64,000 nt of DNA from Charina bottae (taxonomy: Eukaryota > Chordata > Lepidosauria > Squamata > Charinaidae): contig JALMGJ010000025.1 of NCBI GenBank assembly GCA_023362775.1, positions 8,028,001 through 8,092,000 on the forward strand. The letters are read 5' to 3'. Made by a program: the position numbers and the translations under genes. Every line of letters begins with the position of its first letter. Position 1 is the first letter of the stretch. Below, piece by piece: positions 32,823 through 43,223 of the stretch. The notes under the pieces were generated by a model that worked only from the letters and a program-made list of their open reading frames with translations, was not told the DNA's origin and ran no database searches.

Positions 32823-33093
32823 CAGGGCTTTCCAAAGTTTTTCCCACGGCGACACACCAACCGGCGTTGGTGTGTCGCCGCGGGAAAACCTGGAAGTGCC
32901 ATCCTTGTGGCAGCGTGCAAAAACCCAGAAGCGCTGCTGCCGCTTTCGGGTTTTGCGTACTGCAGTTGGTGTGTCGCCGCGGGAAAACCCAGAAGCGCTG
33001 ATGATGATCAGCGCTTCCGGGTTGTGTGGCGACACACCAGACTGTGTGTGGTGACACACTTTTGTGTCGTGACACACAGTTTGGAAAGCTCTG
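32823..33093. mobile_element. hAT MITE, group B, copy 2
   Basis: Ends 'cagggctttccaaag' and 'agtttggaaagctctg', perfect duplication 'acttactg' at 32815-32822 and 33094-33101. The interior consists of two palindromes: 'gacacaccaaccggcgttgg' with its return arm, and 'agcgctgatgatgatcagcg' with flanking arms. Confidence 0.96.
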
Positions 33094-33101
33094 ACTTACT
33101 G

Positions 33102-34233
33102 TATGATCCTAGCTCAAAAAATAAATACAGATTTTAAAGTTCTACTGAAGACAGCACATACGGTAAAGGCATATAAAGGAAATGGCTGTATTTTATAATC
33201 CATGCTTTCATCCTAAAACCTGAAATACAACCAATTATTAAACAAAAATCTGAAACACAGTTATTAAGGGAAACCTGTCTTTCCTCACGTGTATTGGAAA
33301 GGAGAGAGAATATGAAATTCTTCAGACATCTCTTCCATGCAGAAAATCTTATTCATATCTTTACTCATTTTAACTCACAAGCATTATATGAAATGTTTAT
33401 CTGATTTTAGATGGTCCATGTTAAGTATGCTCTATTAACTTAGATTTTGTTCTGTTTTAGAAAGCTAGTAGCATTAATCATATTCATTGGTTGTTGGTTT
33501 ACATACTGATTCCACTGAAATTAACGGGTCTGTTTCAATGGGAAAAAAAGAGGACAGGATAGATAAAATCTAACATACACTAAAGGAAAACTATTCACTT
33601 TGTTGCAGATTGTTCTTTTTTATATTTTGATTTTTATATGAATTAATTTATTCTCTATGTTCTTGCCTAGTTATATTCTAAAATTTAAAATCCTACACAA
33701 GAGGAAGGGTTATGTAGACTTTCATACCATAATACCATGTAAGTGCTGGCTCAACATTATCTACAATACAACATACTTCAAATCTTTTCAAGTTTCCAAT
33801 ATATTTCAGATTTTACATTTAACTTGTTCCCTATCTCCCATTTTCCAAGTATCATGATCATTTATTGCATTGTAAATCAAAGAATTGTCCATCCTTTTGA
33901 GTTGTTTTGATGTTGAAAAGCTAATGTGAGCAAAAATCTTGATGCATTACACATTGTTTACTTCTCCTGTCTATTTGTGGGAGTTGTGAGAGGATTTATC
34001 TGAGAGGAGCTGGCTTGTGACATAATTCTACCCTGAGAACTGAAGGTTTGTCCTGATGGCTTACTGCCTATTTTAGGCTTATGAACATACTGTTTTGGAG
34101 CAAAGCTCTTGGTTTGCAGCCTCTTTCTTTAAAAAAAATAGCTATAATGACTAATCAATGGTAAATAACATATTCAAATTAACACTTCAGGAGTGGCAGA
34201 AGAAGTTTCTGAAAATTCTGAAGATGTGATTTC
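33102..34233. other. no gene seen
   Basis: AT-rich with no recognised element. Confidence 0.4.
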
Positions 34234-34317
34234 TCCTAGAACAGGGGTCGGCAAACTTTTTTTGCCGGGAGCCATTTTGACATGCTCGTGCACATTTTGA
34301 AGTGCTCGAGAGCCAGG

Positions 34318-34548
34318 GGGTGGGGTTTGCGGGCGGGGGCCAATCGCGTGGAAGGGGGCGGGGTTTGCGGGCGGGAGCCAATCGCGTGGAAGGGGGCGGG
34401 GGAGGTTTGGAAAAAGAAGGGAAAGAGAGGCTCGACTGCTCCAGTCGCTTCTCTTCCGGAGCCGCTCACGCTCCCAGTCCAGGTGAAGTAAAGCTGGTGG
34501 GGAATCCAGCGCAAGAGCGGGGTTTGCGGGCGGGAGCCAATTGCGCAC
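34318..34548. repeat. GC-rich 38-bp module with GC box and CCAAT motif
   Basis: Two adjacent units (from about 34321 and 34359) and one more at 34516-34545 share 'ggggtttgcgggcgggagcc' followed by 'aatcgcg' or 'aattgcg'. Each carries GGGCGGGG-like and GCCAAT motifs. The same module occurs twice in the different hAT MITE at 56044. Confidence 0.8.
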
Positions 34549-34726
34549 ACTTAGGGCTGTGGGGTGGAAATGTGCTGCTTTTGCACGGAGAAAAAGAGTA
34601 AGCAGAGCAGCAACGAAGAGGTTAAGGCAGGGCTTTCCAAACTTTTGCCGTTGACGACACACCAATGGCCAGCCCACAAAAACTGGAAGCACCGGCGGCG
34701 GTGCTTCCAGGGTGTCGCTGCAGCGG

Positions 34727-36200
34727 CAGCGGCTGCCCCTTCGAAAGGGCAGGCTCCGGGGACCCCGAAAATGCCCTCGGTTCTGGCAGGGAGGCAAAAA
34801 CCTCCCTTCCCCTCCCCGCACGCACACGCTGCCCTGGAGTGGGGTGGAAGTTTTCCCCGCAGAACAGCTGAGTGCTGCTTGCGCGCAGCCTCCCTGCCTA
34901 AACTGAGGTGCTGCCCCTTCAAAAGGGCAGGCTCCGGGGACCCCGAAAATGCCCTCGGTTCTGGCAGGGAGGCAAAAACCTCCCTTCCCCTCCCCGCACG
35001 GACACGCTGCCCTGGAGTGGGGTGGAAGTTTTCCCCGCAGAACAGCTGAGCGCTGCTTGCGCGCAGCCTCCCTGCCTAAACTGAGGTGCTGCCCCTTCAA
35101 AAGGGCAGGCTCCGGGGACCCCGAAAATGCCCTCGGTTCTGGCAGGGAGGCAAAAACCTCCCTTCCCCTTCCCGCACGCACACGCTGCCCTGGAGTGGGG
35201 TGGAAGTTTTCCCCGCAGAACAGCTGAGCGCTGCTTGCGCAGCCTCCCTGCCTAAACTGAGGTGCTGCCCCTTCAAAAGGGCAGGCTCCGGGGACCCCGA
35301 AAATGCCCTCGGTTCTGGCAGGGAGGCAAAAACCTCCCTTCCCCTCCCCGCACGCACACGCTGCCCTGGAGTGGGGTGGAAGTTTTCCCCGCAGAACAGC
35401 TGAGCGCTGCTTGTGCGCAGCCTCCCTGCCTAAACTGAGGTGCTGCCCCTTCAAAAGGGCAGGCTCCGGGGACCCCGAAAATGCCCTCGGTTCTGGCAGG
35501 GAGGCAAAAACCTCCCTTCCCCTCCCCGCACGCACACGCTGCCCTGGAGTGGGGTGGAAGTTTTCCCCGCAGAACAGCTGAGCGCTGCTTGCGCGCAGCC
35601 TCCCTGCCTAAACCGAGGTGCTGCCCCTTCAAAAGGGCAGGCTCCGCGGACCCCGAAAATGCCCTCGGTTCTGGCAGGGAGGCAAAAACCTCCCTTCCCC
35701 TCCCCGCACGCACACGCTGCCCTGGAGTGGGGTGGAAGTTTTCCCCGCAGAACAGCTGAGCGCTGCTTGCGCGCAGCCTCCCTGCCTAAACCGAGGTGCT
35801 GCCCCTTCAAAAGGGCAGGCTCCGGGGACCCCGAAAATGCCCTCGGTTCTGGCAGGGAGGCAAAAACCTCCCTTCCCCTCCCCGCACGCACACGCTGCCC
35901 TGGAGTGGGGTGGAAGTTTTCCCCGCAGAACAGCTGAGCGCTGCTTGCGCGCAGCCTCCCTGCCTAAACCGAGGTGCTGCCCCTTCAAAAGGGCAGGCTC
36001 CGGGGACCCCGAAAATGCCCTCGGTTCTGTCAGGGAGGCAAAAACCTCCCTTCCCCTCCCCGCACGCACACGCTGCCCTGGAGTGGGGTGGAAGTTTTCC
36101 CCGCAGAACAGCTGAGCGCTGCTTGCGCGCAGCCTCCCTGCCTAAACCGAGGTGCTGCCCCTTCAAAAGGACAGGCTCCGGGGACCCCGAAAATGCCCTC
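34727..36200. repeat. 178-bp GC-rich tandem array, about 8 direct copies
   Basis: The mark 'gaggtgctgccccttc' recurs at 34905, 35083, 35259, 35437, 35615, 35793, 35971 and 36149: steps of 178 bp, one of 176 (loss of 'gc'). Copies differ by only a few bases, so the array is homogenised. It begins with a shorter unit at 34727. Large open frames on both strands here are by-products of repeat length and GC content. Confidence 0.97.
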
Positions 36201-36975
36201 AGTTTAGGCAGGGAGGCTGCGCGCAAGCTGCGCCAGCTGTTCTGCGGGGAGAACTTCCACCCGCTCCAGGGCAGCGTGTGCGTGCGGGGAGGGGAAGGGA
36301 GGCTTTTGCCTCCCTGCCAGAACCGAGGGCATTTTCGGGGTCCCCGGAGCCTGCCCTTTCAAAGGGGCAGCGGCAGCAGCAGCAGCAGTGCTGCCCCTTC
36401 GAAAGGGCAGGCTCCGGGGACCCCGAAAATGCCCTCGGTTCTGGCAGGGAGGCTGCGCGCGGGGAGGGGAAGAGAGGCTTTTGCCTCCCTGCCAGAACCG
36501 AGGGCATTTTCGGGGTCCCCGGAGCCTGCCCTTTTGAAGGGGCAGCACCTCAGTTTAGGCAGGGAGGCTGCGCGCAAGCAGCGCTCAGCTGTTCTGCGGG
36601 GAAAACTTCCACCCCACTCCAGGGCAGCGTGTGCGTGCGGGGAGGGGAAGAGAGGCTTTTGCCTCCCTGCCAGAACCGAGGGCATTTTCGGGGTCCCCGG
36701 AGCCTGCCCTTTTGAAGGGGCAGCACCTCAGTTTAGGCAGGGAGGCTGCGCGCAAGCAGCACTCAGCTGTTCTGCGGGGAAAACTTCCACCCCACTCCAG
36801 GGCAGCGTGTGCGTGCGGGGAGGGGAAGGGAGGTTTTTGCCTCCCTGCCAGAACCGAGGGCATTTTCGGGGTCCCCGGAGCCTGCCCTTTCAAAGGGGCA
36901 GCGGCAGCAGCAGTGCTGCCCCTTCGAAAGGGCAGACTCCGGGGACCCCGAAAATGCCCTCGGTCCGGCAGGGAG
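36200..36975. repeat. inverted copies of the 178-bp unit
   Basis: From about 36200 the same unit appears in reverse orientation ('ctcagtttaggcagggaggc', 'ccagaaccgagggcattttc'), four times in whole or part, with short direct pieces between at 36390-36450 and 36915-36970. Junctions carry small (GCA)n tracts at about 36371-36390 and 36900-36915. The result is a large inverted repeat with the direct array. Confidence 0.92.
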
Positions 36976-37472
36976 GCAAAAATCGCGCGTGCAGGCTGCC
37001 GGGCTTCCCGACGCACAGCTGATTGGCGCGGAGAATTTCCACTCCCGGTGGCCTGGCAGCGCATGCGCACGCGATTTTCACCTCCCTGCCAGAGCCGAGG
37101 GCATTTTCATCAGCGCTTCCGGCTTGTCACGCGACACACTTGGGGGGCCCTGACACACAGTTTGGAAAGCCCTGGGTTAAGGCGATGGGCAAGTGCCCGT
37201 CGTCAAGATGGCTGCCGGAGACGGAGGCTTCCAAACTCCCGCGAGACTGTGTGAAGCCCGTCCCCGGAGGAAAAAGAGAGGCTGGGCCTAGGTTGCCAGG
37301 GGTATGCCCACAGCAACGCACACCATGCCCACTGCCGCGCCTGCCCCGCCACACTCGCTACCGCGCCTGCCCCCGCCACGCCCGCCACGCCTGCCTGCGG
37401 AAGAGCCACACTCAAGGGGCCAAAGAGCCGCATTTGGCTCGCGAGCCGCCATTTCCGACCCTTGTCCTAGAA

Positions 37473-38817
37473 GAACCAGGCTTAGTTTTTCTCCTCCTGT
37501 CTGCAGTAATACAATGCACGGATGGCAACTTGGTTCCTCCAAACAGTTTGGACTATAACTCTCATCAACACCAGTAAATCTGGCCAGTAGTCAGGGAATA
37601 GGAATGATGAAAAGTGTAGTCCAACCCATCTAATGGGTTCCATACTGCCTACTCCTGATCATCATGTCTGGAACATCTCTGCCTTTGTTATTTCTCCTTG
37701 TAAGTAGGAAAGCTTAGAATGCCATTATATTACACCCTGTATTTTGTCTTATTTTATGTATCAGAAGAGAAAGAGGGATTGAATTTGGGGATTGTGTGTG
37801 TGTGTGTGTGTGTGTGTAATTTGAGAGTAGAGAACTTTTAGCATTCTAGATATTAGCTGGACTTGTAGTCTTATAATTCTGACCAGATAGACAAGACAGA
37901 TAGGAGTTTGAACCCAAAAATTTCTGGACGGCCTGATCTAGTTCCATAGTGAGCATGCAAGGAAAATAAAGCATTCTTACTTAATTTGTCCAAAGGAACT
38001 AAGCAAAACAATGCAACGTGCCTCATCATTTATTGTTGTGTTTATATTTTGCCTTTTTTCCATGAGCTCAAAGTGGCATGCGTACTGCTCCTCACTCCGA
38101 TTTTATTCTCACAACAAGACTGTAAATTGGATTAGGCCGAGAAATAGCGATTGGCCCAAAGTCATCTAATGAGCTTCAGGGCTAAGTAGGGATTTGAAAT
38201 GGAGTGCTGCTGGTCAGTTTCTTTTAAAACATACAAACTCTCAGCTGTTTGATGACAAATAGCACTGTTACGATACATGTTTTAACACACATTTCATTCT
38301 ATCTTTGTGAAATCCCTGGAGGGTTTTTTGAGGGATCAAGAAAAGCTGTTGCCACAGGCCATTCTGCGGTCTAGCCCGGTTTGTTAATTATAGAAGGCTG
38401 TGCTTCTTACAGTAAAACTAACTGGAAATCTGTTTCCCTTAATCTTAGGGAAATTACTTCCTTCAGAAAAATCAGATTTAAAAAAAATCTTCATAAATAG
38501 CCCATTTCAGATTCTTTTACAATTTGATAGACAAGTTCAATATAGGTGCTCTTATTCTCTGGATTGTGTTTTGTCTTTGTGTGTGTGTGAAAGAGAGAGG
38601 TAATGCGGTTGTGCTTTTCTGTTGGAAATCCATTCTACCACACTATGTGTCTAAGATATGACAGGAAAAATTATGATTAACAGCGACAGAAACATATTCT
38701 TACTCTCTGTATGGGAGAAATAAAACTTAGATTTGCTGAAGAATATCATGCTGGCATTTATTAAACTAATCATTTGTAATAATGTTAAACTAGGGCTCCA
38801 TTTGAAAATGCCTTTAT
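37473..38817. other. no gene seen; old SINE/MITE traces and GT repeats
   Basis: 37545-37665 resembles a degraded foldback MITE ('ggactataactctcatcaac' ... 'agtgtagtccaa'). 37793-37818 is (GT)n. 38025-38205 resembles the middle and 3' part of a MIR-like SINE ('tctcacaacaagactgtaaa', 'tggcccaaagtcatct'), low confidence. Confidence 0.45.
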
Positions 38818-39400
38818 TTATTATTATTATTATTATTATTTATATAGCCACCCATCTCACAAAAAAGTGACTCTGCGTGGCACACAATAAAAACAATTGT
38901 AAAATCAAAATATTAAAACAGGTACAGTTAAAAAGACATCAAGCAATATTATTAATAACAAGACAGTAGAGAAAAATTGATATTAAAAACAGTGCAGCCA
39001 TCTCATAAGATCACCATTTCCATGAGATCCCCAAGCCTGCTGACACAGCCGTGTTTTGAGGGTCTTCTGGAAGGATATTAAGGATGGGGCCAATCTCACC
39101 TCGGGAGGGGATGACGTTCCACAGGGCGGGGGCCACGGCAGAAAAGGCCCGTCTCCTGGGTTCCGCCAGATGAAACTCTTTTGCAGATGGGACCTGCAGC
39201 ATACCTCTTCTGCCCTCCTAGCCATGACTGCCACCTGCTCTTTGAGCAGGAATCGTGAGTCTAGGAGGACCTCCAGGTTGCCCACCGGGTCTGTTTGGGA
39301 CAGTGCAACCCCATCCAGTACCAAATGACCAAAATTCAGAGTCCAAGAGAAAAATATTGAGAAGAGTATTTCATTCAAACATACTATGACCCCAAACAAG
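38818..39400 (-). pseudogene. L2 LINE 3' fragment
   Basis: (TTA)n and 'atagccacccatctcac' at the left are the L2 tail in reverse. The minus frame 38983-39399 includes 'LDGVALSQTDPVGNLEVLLD', the RT end of L2, then jumps to 'APSLISFQKTLKTRLCQQAW' after an internal loss near 39215. Confidence 0.85.
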
Positions 39401-39566
39401 GAAAATAAGGTTGGTGTCTGACAGGATGTAAATTTTCCATGTTTTAATTAAACACAATGTTTTATTTTTTGTTCTGCATACTATTTCCCCCTGCTGCTTT
39501 CAGATGATCTAGTCACCAGTGGGGCTGTACAAACACTTCTCTTTGAATTATTAAAGTAGTCACATC

Positions 39567-39946
39567 CAGGGCTGGCTTTAGTCTAAGGTCCAGTAGATAC
39601 TGGCCTGGGGTGCCTAAGCTTAGGAGGCACCAATGCTGCCCTCCTTCCAAAAACAAAGGCTATAAGAAAAATTGTCTATATCTCATCTAGCTTTAAAGAA
39701 TTAACCTTTCTTATTGTTAGTACGAGATTTTAGTATTTTTACATTGAGGCTTAGCAATTTTCAATTGACTATAGTTGGCAACTCTGCTCTGGCACAGTGG
39801 CAGACCAAACTGTAGTTGCCAAGGTCACATCACACAAAGCAAATGTTGAATGAATCATTCTAAAAATGCAAAACTTCATGTCGGTGGGAGGTGGCACCAT
39901 CAGTCAACATGGCCTGGGGGTACCATATACCCTTGAGCCGGCATTG
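39567..39946. mobile_element. hAT MITE, group C
   Basis: Ends 'cagggctggctttag' and 'cttgagccggcattg' are imperfect inverted repeats; the 8-bp duplication 'gtcacatc' at 39559-39566 and 39947-39954 is exact. No coding capacity. Confidence 0.87.
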
Positions 39947-39954
39947 GTCACATC

Positions 39955-41297
39955 TTTTTCCAGGCTGAAGCAGCTGGTACAGAAGCTGTTATAGCTTTCT
40001 CTGCATGTGTATGGAAAAATACTGTCTGCTTTAAAAATCTGAACATTGCATTTTGTATGTATTGCTCTCTTTTGAAGGCTTCTCATACCCCTAGGCATTA
40101 GTGTACATGATTTTAGATCTATAAATCAGGACTCAGTCACAGGATTATGGGAAGTCCTTGGGCAAAATAATGTCTTCTTGCCTCACATACACCTATAAAA
40201 TGAAAAAAAAACATACACACACCACTTTCATTAGATTATTTTCAAGATGTATATTGTAAATCAATAGACACATTCACACAATGATTCTGAGATTTCCAGC
40301 AGTAGTTCAGCCCATACACTTTGAGAAGCTTATCAGAGTGATGAAAGATACAGGGATGTACATTTTTAACCTTTAACCATAATAGATATCAGGTTAGGCT
40401 AACTGATAGTGGAAAACAACTGAACTTCGTTTTGACTAACATTTCTTTTTTGAAAGACAAGAAAGGACAAAAATTCTAGCAGGTAAACAGGTCTGGAACA
40501 GCAGCCACATAACACTACATATATAAATGTGTGTTTGAAATGTAGCCTCTCCACCCCAAAATGGCAATTCAGGAAATTATATTTGAAGATAAGTAATATC
40601 TCTACAAAAAGAAAAAGGGTGGGGGGGTCAGTTTTATTAGTTAAAAGAGCACAAAGACATTTGTGAAGCAAAAATGCAGGACATGAACATTTGCTGATTG
40701 AAGTTTAAACCTGTTCCACTAGTGTCATTTGTTTTGCAATGATGTATGACTCACAATACTGCAATCATGGTCACAGACAAGTTATGATGATTTGCCATGA
40801 AAGTGATTTATGATTCAGACACTGGTGAAAATCATTTTCTCTTTACATCTTGCCTAAACTATATCCCTGGGCTTAAAGTTTCATCAAAAAAGATGCCAGA
40901 ATGGATTAGTTTTTCCTTACAGAATTTTTATATATAACTTTATATGACCTTGCGTTTTATCCTTTTAAAAAAAATGGTTCTGGATTAAAGAGAAGCGTTT
41001 TTACTCTGTTACATACAGGACATGAAGATGTTGCCTAGCCTGGCAATGAAACGTCTGCAAGAAAACAACAAGGCTCAGAGGACCATGGACTTCACAATAC
41101 AGCACATACTACTTTTTTCCTATGCTTTATTAGTCTCAATAAAAAAAATATGAAGACTGATAAGCAAGAGTTACAACATTTGATGTTGCAGAGTATTTGC
41201 ATAAGAAAAACTCATGAAGGAAAAAAGGAGTTTCATTGAAATCATGCTTTAAAGAGTCATAGTGAACTGAAATACTTGTTTTTCTGATTGGCAATTA
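39955..41297. other. no gene seen
   Basis: AT-rich; nothing recognised. Confidence 0.4.
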
Positions 41298-41307
41298 ATG
41301 TACTGTA

Positions 41308-41644
41308 AAAGGTAAAGGTTCCCCCCGCACATTTGTGCAGTCGTGTCCGACTCTAGGGGCCGGTGCTCATCTCCGTTTGTAAGCCGAAGAGCCAGCGCTG
41401 TCCGAAGATGCTTCCGCGGTCATGTGGCCGGCATGACGCGCGCAGAACGCTGTTACCATCCCACCGAAGTGGTACCTATTAATCTACTTGCATTTGCATG
41501 CTTTCAAATTGCTAGGTTGGCAAGAGCTGGGGCGAGTGCGGGAGCTCACTCCGTCACACGGGACTAGGGATTCGAACCTCCGAACTTGTGACCTTCCGAT
41601 CGACAAGCCTGGCATCTTACCTGCTGAGCCACCACGCCCCCTTT
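41308..41644 (-). mobile_element. Sauria-type SINE
   Basis: Starts with 'aaaggtaaaggttcc' and 'cagtcgtgtccgactctagg' (Bov-B-like end in reverse) and finishes with the tRNA-like head at the right ('gattcgaacctcc', 'tgctgagccacca'). Duplication 'atgtactgta' at 41298-41307 and 41645-41654; the right copy is itself repeated once more. Confidence 0.94.
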
Positions 41645-41654
41645 ATGTACTGTA

Positions 41655-42559
41655 CCCTTTATGTACTGTACCTCTAGTTATATAAAATAAATGGAAAGCT
41701 TTAAAGTCTTCAAAATGCTATTGTCTTGCCCTCTTTTGTACAAACAAAAGCTGTTTAAACAGATCTGAAATATACTACATACTGCTCAAATATCCCACAG
41801 GGATATGTTACGCCTGCCAAGATGAAGGAGAGGATGCAATTTAGCTCCAGTGGATGACACTCCTTTTACTAATGGGGTTGCTGAAATTGTATCAGAAAAT
41901 AAACCGTAGCACCCAAGTTCAGAAGTTGACTGAAGTTTAAGACATGTGTTTTGCCCAGCCAGAAAAAAAGCCCATCAGGCTTTCTTTAAGTATTTAAACA
42001 TTAAAGGTAAATGGGGAATGGGAACAATTGAGTAGTTCTGCCATCAGTGTTACAACCTTCAGTTACCCCCTTCTGTTGAGTCCATGTGTTGTACATAAAT
42101 GAGTGCACTGTGAAAAAGGAGCTTTGTGGATAGAGCTGTATCTAGAGAGGTTCCCCATAAAACCTGATGGCACAGGAATCCAGCTACACGGAGGCTTTTG
42201 TATGTATACCCAAAGATTTTCTCTCTCAGTCTTTTATCACTATACTTTGGGAAAGACTATTTGGTGCATGTAATGCTGGAGGCAGAGCCTCTTGGCACAG
42301 TACTACTTGAAGTACGTACTCAAAATAATGGCTTAAATAGGCTAGATGCGCACACATCATTAATTTTCTTTTCCTTTAAACCCTATCTGTTTTAAGTGGT
42401 GCCTCATCTGTAGAAAGCTGCCCTAAAAAAGAATACAATTGATAGTGCTATTACAATTGATCTTGTTAGTAGTACAGACATCAGAAGTTGTTATGTTGTT
42501 CTTAGGCCATCTTACTTTAAAATTGCACCATAACATTTTATCTTTAATTATGTCCATTG
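41655..42559. other. no gene seen
   Basis: AT-rich, no recognised repeats or domains. Confidence 0.4.
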
Positions 42560-42566
42560 ATGAAAG

Positions 42567-42830
42567 ATGAAAGAGGAGATGAAAGAAGCAATTAAGAAGA
42601 TGGAAAGCTCTGTAAAACAAGTGCCTGGAGAGGTAAAACAAATTAATGACAAAGTGGAAATTTTAGAGAGTAAGACAAAAGTTATAAACAGAGAGTTGGA
42701 AAGAGAACTAGATAATCTGGCTCTATTGGAATTGAAAGAGAAGGAATTTTGTGTGAGACTTAGAACAATCCCAGAGGATTCTGGTCAAGATATTAGAGAA
42801 AAGATTATTAAAGTCTTGGCATATTTTCTG

Positions 42831-42832
<2 letters not shown>
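42567..42832 (+). pseudogene. L1-type ORF1 fragment
   Basis: Encodes a coiled-coil-like 'VEILESKTKVINRELEREL' region then 'LKEKEFCVRLRTIPEDSGQD' and 'IREKIIKVLAYFLE', the start of the L1 ORF1 RNA-recognition domain. The frame then runs into a TA microsatellite at 42833. It is a third, plus-strand member of the ORF1 group here, and better matched to standard L1 ORF1p than the two half-LINE copies. Confidence 0.82.
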
Positions 42833-42883
<51 letters not shown>

Positions 42884-42912
42884 CATACATACACATACAT
42901 ACATACATACAT

Positions 42913-42956
<44 letters not shown>

Positions 42957-42988
42957 AGAGTGTGTGTGTGTGTGTGTGTGTGTGTATG

Positions 42989-43033
<45 letters not shown>

Positions 43034-43034
43034 C
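42833..43034. repeat. compound self-complementary microsatellite
   Basis: Order (TA)n, (CATA)n, (CA)n, 'gagagag', (TG)n with one break, (TA)n. The CA and TG halves and the two TA halves are complementary, so the block can fold into one hairpin. Confidence 0.96.
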
Positions 43035-43223
43035 TCAATATCCCATTGTATATTGCAGGGCTTTCCAAAGTTTTTCCCGCGGCGACACACCAACCGGCGT
43101 TGGTGTGTCGCCACGGGAAAACCCGGAAGTGCCGTCCTTGTGGCAGCGCGCAAAAACCCAGAAGCGCTGCTGCCGCTTTCAGGTTTTGCACGCTGCAGTT
43201 GGTGTGTCGCCACGGGAAAATGA

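Larger units (their letters stand above)
34628..37174. mobile_element. hAT element, group B, expanded by internal satellite
   Basis: Ends 'cagggctttccaaac' and 'gtttggaaagccctg' with perfect duplication 'ggttaagg' at 34620-34627 and 37175-37182. The outer 60-100 bp of each end match the other group B MITEs ('gacacaccaatgg', 'cagcgcttccggct'). The interior is almost completely a GC-rich 178-bp repeat array plus inverted copies, making it about ten times longer than its relatives. Confidence 0.93.
34242..37464. mobile_element. hAT MITE (outer), carrying a second hAT element
   Basis: Ends 'caggggtcggcaaac' and 'ccgacccttg', with perfect duplication 'tcctagaa' at 34234-34241 and 37465-37472. The termini are the 'CAGGGGTCGGCAAACT' type common among vertebrate hAT MITEs. 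Its own sequence is about 670 bp once the inner insert (34628-37174) is removed. It contains three GC-box/CCAAT modules. Confidence 0.94.

Noticed and set aside
34727..36200. CRISPR-like regular repeats
   Set aside because: The 178-bp units are contiguous with no unique spacers, and the window is eukaryotic.
34174..37254. Long open frames on both strands (up to 453 codons minus and 408 codons plus)
   Set aside because: They read through a GC-rich 178-bp tandem array in several frames at once; overlapping frames on both strands are equally open and carry no domain.
34242..37464. Functional CpG island of a host gene
   Set aside because: The whole GC-rich block is inside two nested hAT elements with exact target duplications, so GC content alone does not indicate a host promoter.
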